DNA of 64,000 bases from Leucophora obtusa (Eukaryota > Arthropoda > Insecta > Diptera > Anthomyiidae): NCBI GenBank assembly GCA_949987735.1, contig OX465298.1, forward strand, positions 93,595,246-93,659,245, in the 5' to 3' direction. The notes under the pieces are model-generated. The model was not told where the DNA came from and did not search any database. It saw nothing but the letters and a program-made list of their open reading frames with translations. Numbering within the stretch: the stretch's first letter is position 1; every line of letters starts with the position of its first letter. The position numbers were made by a program, and so were the translations under genes. Of the stretch, positions 54,046-64,000 are shown in pieces.

Positions 54046-55874
54046 ACATGGATCACTCTAAGTTGTATATATTAGCTTTATATGCTCCATATTATTTATT
54101 TTAATAGGGAACATATACCATATATGGTGCCATTTAAACAATATATTGTCATATATGGTGCCATTTAAACAATATATGGTCATATATGGTAACTCATCAG
54201 CAACTATAATATTAACTGTATTTCAGAAGCTATTAAGTGTATTTCAGAAATTTTAAATGTACCTATTTCAGAAATTATCAACTGTATTACAGAAATTATT
54301 AATTGTATTTCAGAAATAATCAAATCTATTTCAGAACTTATTGATTGTATTTCAAAATTAATAGAGAAAAATTTCTGAAATACATTTCATAATTTCTGAA
54401 ATACAATTGATAATTTCTGAAATACAGTTTGATAATTTCTGAAACACAGTTGTGAATTTCGGAAATACAATTAATAATTTCTGAAATACAATTGATAAAA
54501 CTGAAATTCAATTGACTAGTTCTGAAATACAATTCATAAATCTGAAAAATAATTGATAAGTTCTGAAATACAATTGATAAAACTGAAATTCAATTGATTA
54601 TTTCTGAAATACAATTGATAAATCTTAAAAACAATTGATACAATTGGAAATGGTGTAGAGCGTTAAAAAGATGCTAATAAAATTATTTTTTTTTAAAAAT
54701 TCAATTTAATAAAAAAAATATAATTTTATAAAAACATTTATAGAAAATAAAATTATAATTTTATAAAAACAAAATCTTTTTATAAAAAAAAATGCATAGC
54801 CGTGAACGGTATCGAACTCGAGACCTTCTGAGTTTAAACCTTATTTTAACAAAATATTGTAATTTTTATAAAATCAGTGCTCTGCCAGTGTATTATTTTT
54901 TGAACTGTTGTCAATATCTGTCTGGTATTTTATTTAATCCCAAATAAATGGAGATCTTACGTAGTACTCAAATATAATGCGGGATCTAAATTTATCTGTC
55001 ATTTTTCTGGATAGTTTTAGATGTCAATCCCCAAATATATTGCTGTTTCTAATTCGATCTGCCATTTTAATACTGAAATAAATTGCTAGATCTAATTCGA
55101 TTTGCAATTTATGGGATAAATTAAGATCATACCAAATCCCCAAATATATAACTGGATTTAATTCGATCTGCAATTTATCGGAAAAGTTAAGATCTTACGC
55201 AATCCCGAAATATATTACTGGATCTAATTTTTGAGCTGTCATTTTTTGGATATATTTCGATCTTACTTAATCCCCAAATATATTGCTGGATCTAATTCGA
55301 TCTGCCATTTTTTGGATCAAATTAGATCTAAGTTTATCCACAAATATATTGCTGGATCTAATTCCATCTGCCATTTTTCGGATCAATTTAGATCTAAGTT
55401 TATCCCCAAATATATTGCTGGATCTAATTCGATCTGCCACTTTTTCGGATCAAATTAGATCTAAGTTTATCCACAAATATATTGCTAGATCTAATTCGAT
55501 CTGCCAAAATTGAGATCAAATTAGATCTTAGTTTATCCACAAATATATAGCTCTATCTAATTCGATCCGCCATTTTTCGGATCAAATTAGATCTAAGTTT
55601 ATCCCTAAATATATAACTGGATCTAATTCGATCCTCCATTTTTCGGATCAAATTAGATCTAGGTTTATCCCCAAAGATATCATTGGACTTCCCAATTTTG
55701 AGATATAACTTGATCTTAGTTTATCCCTATATATAAAATGGGATCTAATACGATATCATTGGATACACCCAATTTTGAGATCTAATTGGATCAGCTAGAT
55801 ATTACAGCAGATCTTAAACAATATCAAATTGGATATGATTAGATCTTGCGCGAGATCAATTTTTTTTACTCGGG

Positions 55875-56734
55875 TAAATATAACAGAAAAAGAAAAATCC
55901 TGTAAACATTTTAGTTAGAACTAGTAAAAATAAGTTTAAAATTACCTTGCAGAAAAAACTATTTTTTATCTACTAATATGCTGCAAATTTTTTTACGGAT
56001 TTTATCAAGGTAATTCCTATTAAAAGCAACGGCTATATAGACTAAAGACAAACCACCAGCCTCAACTGCTGTTAAAAAGTCTCTTTAATTTTATATGCAA
56101 ACTGGTTTTAAGAGAAACAGTTTTTAGTGTTTTTTTTAAAGCATATTTTTTAATATTAATAAGCAAAGTTTTGTGCTAATTATACAAAACTAATGCGGAG
56201 AATATATCAAACAACACAAGTGCACTTTACAATTTAATTAAAATTGCTTAAAAACAATAAAAATTATTAATTAAAAATACCACTTTTTCACGTTTTTTGT
56301 TATTTTACATTGAAACTCTCTTAAAACCAGTTCAGTTTTTCAGATGAGAGCCGTGGATAGTGCCTGTTAAAAGTTAACTTAAATGTAACCAAAATTTTGC
56401 AAATTTAACAGTTTTATTTTTCCTTCTTATCTTACTAGTATTTAGCAAAAAATAATCTGCTAATATCATGATTAATATCATTTTTTTTTGCAAGGTCATT
56501 TTTAATTACATAATTTTTAGTAGCTTTTTCTCCTATTTTTACAGCTTTATTTCTGAGTGTATTATTTTTATAAAAAAAAAACACTTAAAAAAACAACTTT
56601 ATATATTTTCCAATATGTTACATATTTCGTATTCGCCGCTTTATATATTGTTGTTAATAAAAAAATTAAAGAAATGAAGATAAAAACAATTTACTGAACA
56701 ATACTGCTAAAAGTCAGCTATCAGTTATAACAGG
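55875..56734. other. AT-rich DNA, no gene
   Basis: No coding sequence or terminal repeat is supported. TTTTAAGAGAAACAGTTTTT-type sequence (about 56107) and TCTCTTAAAACCAGTTCAG (about 56317) form a weak inverted pair around a 200-bp interval, perhaps a small degenerate element. Confidence 0.4.
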
Positions 56735-56803
56735 CGATAGCATAGTGGGTAGAGCGTCTGCTTGAAATGCCAACGAGTGTGGGTTCAAACCCCACACGAT
56801 GCG
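56735..56803 (+). tRNA. tRNA-like sequence with perfect T-arm
   Basis: AGCATAGTGGGTAGAGCGTC resembles a D-arm and GTGTGGGTTCAAACCCCACA is a perfect T-arm. The centre CTTGAAAT would give anticodon TGA, but the anticodon and acceptor stems do not pair well. It is tRNA-derived, probably non-functional; a short poly-T run follows. Confidence 0.5.
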
Positions 56804-57956
56804 TGATGTTTTTTTTTTTTAAATTAAATTAAAATAAAAACAAGCGGGCTAAAGCCCGCTCGATGGTTTGTATTAAATTCGGCTGTGCCGAGTCTTTAGA
56901 TATCCTCCATCCTGGTGTTTTTATTCGGGGATTCTACTAAGTACAAACAAATATGAATTATTACCCATTTTGTATTCGGTCAATCCACTGTGCAACAAAT
57001 TTGTATGATTTTTTCCACCACTACAAGTAAATATATCAGTTTAATCTTGTTTAATCTCAGTGCTGCCACAAGCAAGATTCAAAATTCCCAAAAGTGTGGA
57101 CAAAATTACCCAAAAAATATGAAATTATAACATGAAAATTCAAAAAAAACTTTTTGTCTTATTAAAGGCTAATTGAACGATTTTTGTTGTTGTTTTGCAT
57201 GTTAATTTGTTTTATTAAACTGTAATAAAATTCAAAACATTTTTTTGAATACAAGCCTAAATGACTTCAATTAACATATTATTACAATTTGAACTCCGAA
57301 AAAAGGTAATTACCTCATCAGTAAACTTAAAAAAAAGTGATTTGGCCATTTTAATTGTCCCATCGTTCTGGGCGTTGTATTATTACAAAGAAAAGTTCCT
57401 TAAATATGCAGCATTTATGATGAACTTTTGAGTCTCATATGAATCTTCATAAAATTTAGAGAAAAAATTAACTTTAGAACAAAACACTTGTAAATAAGAG
57501 TCAGCTTGTAAATAAGAGTCAGTTATGATCACATGTGAACGATTTAAAAATAATCTTATTTTACAGTCTTTCAAAAATCAAGTTTTATTTGCGTTTTTAA
57601 ATACACACAAAAAAATCTTTGGCAAGCAATTGGGAGCACTTCAACTAAAATAATGTGTTTGTGGCATACACAATATAATAAATTATTCGATAAAACTTTA
57701 TTAATTGAAATTTGCTTAATTACTTGGTAACGATTTTTTTGTGTACGTTAATAGCTTATTTGTAAAACGAAAGAATTTCAAAGCATGTATAGATTAATAC
57801 ACTTTCCTGATGCATCGGTTTAATTCGTGGATGATCAGTCGCTGTGAATCAATTCATTAACTCGTATGAATAAAAAATAGAAATTGGAATTTTTATGAAA
57901 CTTCAGAATTAGATGTTAAGTCATTCATAAGCCAAAAGTAATTACATACATTGAGG
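56804..57956. other. Hairpin motif, then AT-rich DNA without gene
   Basis: AAGCGGGCTAAAGCCCGCTC (about 56841-56861) is a perfect GC hairpin in AT-rich DNA and ATTCGGCTGTGCCGAGTC (56877) is a second, similar to those at 24395-24515. The following kilobase has no supported feature; GTAAATAAGAGTCAGCTT is repeated in tandem near 57490-57520. Confidence 0.5.
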
Positions 57957-58347
57957 CAGGGTTGGTAGGCTCTATCGCTAAAATACTGTTATAGATTCAA
58001 AAATCGATGCATTTAAAATATTAGTACCGAAATTAATAAAATACCATTATCCCATTATCCTTACAACACCATTATTTTTTAGTCTAAACTTTTTGTAATT
58101 CCACGTCGTAATTGTGAATTTTACATATACTTAGTTAATAAATTTATTTTACTTTACTTTGCGGAATGCACCGAAATAACTGAATACCGCTTATCTTAAA
58201 ATACCATTATCGAAATAATTGCAATACAGTTACCCTTAAAATACCGTTATCGAAATACAATTATCCTTAAAATACTGTAACCGAAATAATCTACAATAGC
58301 GTTACTTACCCTCACCGATAATCGCACCGTTTCTGCTACCAACAATG
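57957..58347. mobile_element. Small hAT-like element with ATACCGTTA repeats
   Basis: Left end CAGGGTTGGTAG; reversed right end CATTGTTGGTAG; flanks CATTGAGG / CTTTGAAG agree at six of eight. Interior units AAATACCGTTATCGAAATA and variants recur about seven times. Non-coding. Confidence 0.65.
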
Positions 58348-58899
58348 CTTTGAAGTAATTGCTAATTTGTATTCATAGACCCACTATCTACTGGCTATTT
58401 TATGAATTAAATTTTTTTTTCGTATAATATATTTTTTTATTTACAAATTTGATAACTTTCTCAATTCATTCATTTGAATTGAAATTTAAGTGAAAAACTA
58501 AACTATTTAATAATTGCTATCATCCATGCCCTACCCATAAAGTGGCAACACTGCTTATGTTATTCATATAGATGTGTGCAGACCTTTAAAAATATAATTC
58601 CTTAATTCGTATTTTAAATCTCAATTTTGCAATAAGTTGATCCAGTGATTTTTTTTTACCCCGATGTAGTACTTTTCAAGCTGATTTAAAAAAAAAAAAC
58701 ATCCGCGGAAAGACCTCTGAAGGGAGTTTATATCTGTGCAAAGTTTGGAAATGGACTTGGCTATATCTAAGTCATTTATAGTCGGATTGGAACAATATAT
58801 ATATACTAGGGTGGGTCGATTTAGCAATCGATATTGCGTACTCGATTTTTCGAAAGCTTTTAGCATGGGGAAAAAAAGTTCCACTACGACATATCAAAA

Positions 58900-60348
58900 C
58901 GAGTAAAAAGGTTAAAGTCGGGCATGCCGACTATAGAATACCCTACACCAGTCTGGGTAAAAGCCAACTAATGTCACCAAAATCAATAGGCTGCGTTATT
59001 GGGCCAATATAGGTCTGTGTACCAAATTTCATCAAAATATCTTAATATTTGCGACCTGCAGCGTATAAACAGTATAATTTTGGTAGGACCCTTATATGGG
59101 CACTAGGTCTAAACATGGACCGATGTTCATCAAAATCAATAGGCTTCGTCCGTGGGCCAAAATAGGTCTGTGTACCAAATTTCGTCAAAATATCTTAATA
59201 TTTACGACGTGCATCGTATAAACAATATAATTTTGGGGGGACCCTTATATGGGCACTAGGTCTAAACATAGACCGATGTTCACCAAAATCAATAGGCTTC
59301 GTCCTTCGGCTGCCATAAGTCGGTGTACCAAATTTCATCAAAATATCTTAATATTTGCGACCTGCAGCGTATAAACAATATAATTTTGGTAGGACCCTTA
59401 TATGGGCACTAGGTCTAAACATGGACCGATGTTCACCAAAATCAATAGGCTTTGTCCTTGGGCCAACGTAGGTCTGTGTACCAAATTTTATCAAAATATC
59501 TTAATATTTGCGACCTGCAGCGTATAAACCATATAATTTTAGTAGGACCCTTATATGGGCACTAGGTCTAAACATGGACCGATGTTCACCAAAATCAATA
59601 GGCTGCGTTACTGGGCCAATGTAGGTCTGTATACCAAATTTTATCAAAATATCTTAATATTTACGACCTGCAGCGTATAAACAGTATAATTTTGGTAGGA
59701 CCCTTATATGGGCACTAGGTCTAAACATGGACCGATGTTCACCAAAATCAATAGGCTGCGTTATTGGGCCAATATAGGTCTGTGTACCAAATTTCATCAA
59801 AATATCTTAATATTTACGACCTGCAGCGTATAAACAGTATAATTTTGGTAGGACCCTTATATGGGCACTAGGTCTAAACATGGACCGATGTTCACCAAAA
59901 TCAATAGGCTGCGTTATTGGGCCAATATAGGTCTGTGTACCAAATTTCATCAAAATATCTTAATATTTACGACCTGCAGCGTATAAACAATATAATTTTG
60001 GTAGGACCCTTATATGGGCACTAGGTCTAAACATGGACCGATGTTCAAAAAAATCAAACTTGTTCGTCCTTGGGCCAACATAGGTCTATGTACCAAATTT
60101 CATCGAAATATCTTAATAGGTGCGACCTGTAGAGTGCGTACAAGATTGCATGGACAGACAGACAGACGGACGGACGGACGGACGGACGGACGGACAGACG
60201 GACATCGTTAAATCGAAATAAAAAAAAATTCTGAACCGATCGGTATACTATAAGGTGGGTCTACGACCAATATTTTTTGGTGTTACAAACATCAGCACAA
60301 ACTTATAATACCCTGACCACATAGTGGTGTAGGGTATAAAAATCATTT
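58900..60348 (+). mobile_element. Array-bearing dipteran repeat inserted in the hAT arm
   Basis: Begins TAAAAAGGTTAAAGTCGGGC...ATACCCTACACCA, contains the 153-bp array and a GACG microsatellite (about 60158-60195), and ends TGGTGTTACAAAC...AATACCCTGACCACATAGTG...GGGTATAAAA. The ACCCTACACCA start and its inverse TGGTGTAGGGT at the end form a short inverted pair. The GACGGACGG to TACCCT layout is a recurrent tail in fly repeats. Confidence 0.65.
58960..60110 (+). repeat. 153-bp tandem array, about 7.5 units
   Basis: CAAAATCAATAGGC recurs at about 58979, 59131, 59284, 59437, 59590, 59743 and 59896, and a variant at 60049: a constant step of 153 bp (152 for the first). Each unit contains CCAAATTTCATCAAAATATC, CGACCTGCAGCGTATAAAC, TAGGACCCTTATATGGGCAC and CTAAACATGGACCGATGTTC. 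Units differ by a few substitutions. 153 is divisible by three, but stops occur in most frames, so it is a satellite and not a repeat protein. Confidence 0.95.
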
Positions 60349-62014
60349 TCGAGGCTCCCAAATTTAAATTTTTTGCAATTTTCTAATAAATGCTAGATTA
60401 GCGCCATCTTGAGGTGGCTTTTTGAAACAACTAATAAAGTTGTAAACAATATAACATTACAACCTTTCCAAAAGGTATTACTTATGAAAATCGGATAAAA
60501 AATGTGGCAACTAGAGGTAAAAGTAATATCTTAATATTTGCGACCTGCAGCGTATAAACAGTATAATTTTGGTAGGACCCTTATATGGGCACTAGGTCTA
60601 AACATGGACCGATGTTCATCAAAATCAATAGGCTTCGTCCGTGGGCCAAAATAGGTCTGTGTACCAAATTTCGTCAAAATATCTTAATATTTACGACGTG
60701 CATCGTATAAACAATATAATTTTGGGGGGACCCTTATATGGGCACTAGGTCTAAACATAGACCGATGTTCACCAAAATCAATAGGCTTCGTCCTTCGGCT
60801 GCCATAAGTCGGTGTACCAAATTTCATCAAAATATCTTAATATTTGCGACCTGCAGCGTATAAACAATATAATTTTGGTAGGACCCTTATATGGGCACTA
60901 GGTCTAAACATGGACCGATGTTCACCAAAATCAATAGGCTTTGTCCTTGGGCCAACGTAGGTCTGTGTACCAAATTTTATCAAAATATCTTAATATTTGC
61001 GACCTGCAGCGTATAAACCATATAATTTTAGTAGGACCCTTATATGGGCACTAGGTCTAAACATGGACCGATGTTCACCAAAATCAATAGGCTGCGTTAC
61101 TGGGCCAATGTAGGTCTGTATACCAAATTTTATCAAAATATCTTAATATTTACGACCTGCAGCGTATAAACAGTATAATTTTGGTAGGACCCTTATATGG
61201 GCACTAGGTCTAAACATGGACCGATGTTCACCAAAATCAATAGGCTGCGTTATTGGGCCAATATAGGTCTGTGTACCAAATTTCATCAAAATATCTTAAT
61301 ATTTACGACCTGCAGCGTATAAACAGTATAATTTTGGTAGGACCCTTATATGGGCACTAGGTCTAAACATGGACCGATGTTCACCAAAATCAATAGGCTG
61401 CGTTATTGGGCCAATATAGGTCTGTGTACCAAATTTCATCAAAATATCTTAATATTTACGACCTGCAGCGTATAAACAATATAATTTTGGTAGGACCCTT
61501 ATATGGGCACTAGGTCTAAACATGGACCGATGTTCAAAAAAATCAAACTTGTTCGTCCTTGGGCCAACATAGGTCTATGTACCAAATTTCATCGAAATAT
61601 CTTAATAGGTGCGACCTGTAGAGTGCGTACAAGATTGCATGGACAGACAGACAGACGGACGGACGGACGGACGGACGGACGGACAGACGGACATCGTTAA
61701 ATCGAAATAAAAAAAAATTCTGAACCGATCGGTATACTATAAGGTGGGTCTACGACCAATATTTTTTGGTGTTACAAACATCAGCACAAACTTATAATAC
61801 CCTGACCACATAGTGGTGTAGGGTATAAAAATCATTTTCGAGGCTCCCAAATTTAAATTTTTTGCAATTTTCTAATAAATGCTAGATTAGCGCCATCTTG
61901 AGGTGGCTTTTTGAAACAACTAATAAAGTTGTAAACAATATAACATTACAACCTTTCCAAAAGGTATTACTTATGAAAATCGGATAAAAAATGTGGCAAC
62001 TAGAGGTAAAAGTA
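59037..62014 (+). repeat. 1,489-bp tandem duplication, apparently identical copies
   Basis: 59037-60525 is repeated as 60526-62014; every landmark I compared (array units, GACG microsatellite, arm sequence) is shifted by exactly 1,489 and I saw no difference. The junction is at AAAAGTAATATC. Breakpoints fall inside an array unit and inside the hAT arm. It is either a very recent duplication or an assembly artefact. Confidence 0.9.
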
Positions 62015-62037
62015 TATATGTAAGTAAAATTATTTTC

Positions 62038-62095
62038 TGCTTGATGATGAAATGATGATAATAATGAGAAATGATGATAATGATGTTGATGACAA
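62038..62095. repeat. GAT/AATGAT microsatellite in the foldback loop
   Basis: GATGATGAAATGATGATAAT continues as degenerate ATGATGATAATGATG to about 62095, between the two arms of the hAT foldback, so it occupies the loop. Confidence 0.7.
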
Positions 62096-63230
62096 CAAGG
62101 AAAACATAATTTTGCTTATATACTTTTACATCTAGTTGCCACATTTTTTATCCGATTTTCATAAGTAATACCTTTCTGGAAAGGTTGTAATGTTATATTG
62201 TTTACAACTTTATTAGTTGTTTCAAAAAGCCACCTCAAGATGGCGCTAATCTAGCATTTATTAGAAAATTGCAAAAAAATTAAATTTGTGAGCCTCGAAA
62301 ATGATTTTTTTGATATGTCGTAGTGGAACTTTTTTTCCCCATGCTAAAAGCTTTCGAAAAATCGATGACAATATCATAAAATTTTTGTCCATACAATTTG
62401 ACCCGCCCTAATATATACCATTGGAAAGATAGTAAAAATATCTTATGGACGACATTTTTGTTTTGTTTGTTTACCCTTTACTGGCGAATGAGATTTATTT
62501 TTAAGATTTTTTAAAATAAACCGTTTTTATAAAAACCACCGTATACTACCACATAATTTTTTACTTATTAATATATTCTCAAGATTAAAAACTTTTGAGA
62601 TGTAGTTCAAATTTTATCACTTCAAACACCGAAGATATTAGAAGTCAAACCTAATTTTTTTGCAGATGGTACAAAAGATACAACTTTGACTCTAACCAAC
62701 TATTATACTGAATTAACTCATAGGAGTCGAACATATTTTGGGAGTAAACACATTTTAAACCTATTGTCGGTATTGAGATTTTTCATTTGTCAAAAGTTAG
62801 TCATACTTTGAAAGAAAAAAAATCTAACGATTTTGACCTCTAATATCTTCGGTATTTGAAGTGATAAAAACTTGATCTATATATCAAATGAAAGCTTTTC
62901 GTCTTGATAACATACTAATAAGCACAATTTTTGTTCTTATATAGGTTTTTTATGGAATAAAAACATTAAAAAAACAAAAAAATTTAAATTCCTACGCCGA
63001 ATCATAATGGGTCAACAAAAAAATGCTATCCTAAAGATATTTTTATTACCTTTCAAATGGTGTACATATTGTTCCAACCCTATCATAAATGAAGAAAATG
63101 TAGTTAAGTTCATTTTTAAACTTTAAACCAAAGAAACTCCCCATACAGGCTTTTTAGTAAAAAAAAATTTTCTTCAGGCCCCCAAAAGAGAGTTATATCA
63201 GAAGTAAAAATTTTGAATCAATCGGTGAGG

Positions 63231-64000
63231 TGCCTCTAAAGCCAACATACGTCCAAATTATTCAATGGAATCAAAATTGAATCAACACAAATAGGAACAA
63301 ATCTTATCTCACTTTATTCAATGTCCAGTCATTGATTTAAAGACATTATGAATTATTCAGTAACTTATAAAATGAATCCAATTTTATGCATATAAATTCA
63401 AAAAAAGAATTATCTCTTTCAAGGTCTGGGTGTGTATGTATGTATATTTTTCTTATTCAGTAACAACAACAACACACAGTTAATATATTTTTTCATGTTA
63501 ATATGGAAAATTCCAGAGGTGCTTTTACATTTTCATTCATAACTTTTAAACGTCTAGACCAAATATGCCCATTTCCAATACCAAACTGCTTAAGAAATTG
63601 GACAAAAACTTTGACTAAAAATTAACATCCTAGCACAACTATTTTGAGCGTGATCGTGATTTCAACAGACAGACAGACGGACACGGCTATATCGGTTTCG
63701 CTATTGATAACGATCAAGAATATATATTTTTTTTGTCCCAGATTTTTTTTCGATGAGTTACAAACGGAATGACAAAATGATATATACCCTCCTGCACAGT
63801 GCGATGGAGGGCATAACAAGTGAAAAAGAACTTCCTTTTCATTGGTTCAAATATACATAATTTGTTTCAAAAAAGAATAACTTCCCTCCTATGACAAGCC
63901 AATGTTAAATTCATCAGTGAAAACCACAAATTTTCACAACTGTTGTTATGTTTTTACTACTTCTTTTTCCTCACTTTTTTTCCTGGGTACTTACACCAGG
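63231..64000. other. Intergenic; dipteran tail and an element end at 63987
   Basis: 63655-63815 has CAGACAGACAGACGGACACG, ATCAAGAATATATAT, GAGTTACAAACGGAATGAC and ATATATACCCTCC...GGAGGGCATA, another copy of the dipteran repeat tail. CCTATGACAAGCCAATGTTA (63890) matches about 19830. CCTGGG before TA ends at 63987, an unpaired right end of a CCC-type element cut by the window limit. The open frame 63622-63819 is this repeat read backwards. Confidence 0.5.

Larger units (their letters stand above)
52205..55874. mobile_element. Giant CCCGAGTAAAAA element, copy 4 (3.7 kb)
   Basis: Starts CCCGAGTAAAAAAAACTATA and ends TTTTTTTACTCGGG; TA follows on the right but AT precedes on the left, and LINE sequence is not resumed on the right, so the left junction may have been rearranged. 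ATATATGGTGCCATTTAAAC repeats (52490-53040), an insertion (53089-54045), GAAATACAATTGATAATTTC repeats (54220-54640), tRNA-like module (54793-54850) and 66-bp satellite (about 55010-55690). Confidence 0.88.
58807..62410. mobile_element. 3.6-kb hAT-like foldback with satellite interior
   Basis: Starts TAGGGTGGGTCGATTT and ends AATTTGACCCGCCCTA; ATATATAC is duplicated exactly (58799-58806, 62411-62418). Inverted arms share GGGGAAAAAAAGTTCCACTA, AGCGCCATCTTGAGGTGGCT and TTGTAAACAATATAACATTA. The left arm is split at about 58900 by an array-bearing insertion, whose site is intact in the right arm (62290-62320). The ends equal those of 22913-23861, so it is the same terminal family with a different interior. 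Confidence 0.85.
58630..63230. repeat. Large diverged foldback enclosing the 58807 element
   Basis: Sequence left of and just beyond the hAT element (58640-58806, then 62419-62665) is the inverted counterpart of about 62815-63220. Matching blocks include TTGGAACAATAT, AAAGATAGTAAAAATATCTT / GGTAATAAAAATATCTTTAG and ACCGAAGATATTAGA (62635 and, inverted, 62850). Arms are about 400 bp and clearly diverged; the spacer is about 150 bp. The undisturbed right arm shows the unoccupied hAT target. Confidence 0.65.

Noticed and set aside
60014..60211. Small frame ending in RRTDGRTDGRTDG, repeated at 61503.
   Set aside because: It covers an array unit and a GACG microsatellite; the two identical copies come from the tandem duplication.

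Overview
The window is AT-rich, spliced-eukaryote DNA that I read as repeat-rich intergenic sequence from a higher fly (Diptera, probably a calyptrate such as a blow fly or muscid; this is inference). Support comes from relics of three fly-like host genes with introns (wds/WDR5, an RpL7-like ribosomal-protein paralogue, an RPUSD2-type pseudouridine synthase), several non-LTR retrotransposons, a tRNA-Asn-derived SINE, and a GACGGACGG...ATACCCT repeat tail that I associate with flies. Nothing bacterial or viral was seen, and there is no CRISPR array or operon.

The dominant content is nested DNA transposons. Two terminal-inverted-repeat (TIR) groups recur. (1) hAT-like elements start TAG/CAG and have 8-bp target-site duplications (TSDs): 1385-1477, a half copy to 2709, 22913-23861, 24769-30368, 26856-28223 (with a transposase relic), 30666-34480, 31505-32267, 49204-49828, 57957-58347 and 58807-62410. 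(2) Elements start CCC and are mostly flanked by TA: 1290-1887, 4378-5734, 10841-11010, 32961-33469, 35066-42384, 53489-53853 and the giant CCCGAGTAAAAA family (6387-7818, 35172-38664, 42914-46470, 52205-55874), whose interiors are satellites with a 66-bp repeat and a tRNA-like module. Several insertions can be proved from the sequence alone because an empty copy of the target is also in the window.

Layout. 1-8.3 kb: nested TIR elements, including a 2.5-kb transposon with a frameshifted coding relic. 8.3-10.7 kb: featureless AT-rich DNA. 11-12.7 and 21.6-24.2 kb: a segmental duplication carrying the last exon of the RpL7-like gene; the second copy is joined to a broken wds copy at 20.65-21.45 kb. 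13.9-14.7 kb: a foldback. 15.9-20 kb: a 4-kb TIR region with a mariner-type relic and a SINE. 24.8-30.4 kb: hAT within LINE within hAT. 30.7-34.5 kb: another hAT filled with smaller elements. 35-42.4 kb: a TA element containing a giant element (itself containing a SINE and another insertion) and a 5'-truncated LINE with a 14-bp TSD. 42.9-46.5 and 52.2-55.9 kb: two more giant elements. 47.0-47.4 kb: two exons of the RPUSD2-like gene, the only host coding sequence without a visible lesion apart from the isolated terminal exon at 21.7 kb. 58.6-63.2 kb: a large foldback with a hAT element in one arm, carrying a 153-bp tandem array and a 1,489-bp tandem duplication.

No pathway is encoded here. The interest lies in transposon structure and in how host gene pieces were copied, joined and broken. 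All alignments were made by eye, so boundaries of older repeats are approximate.
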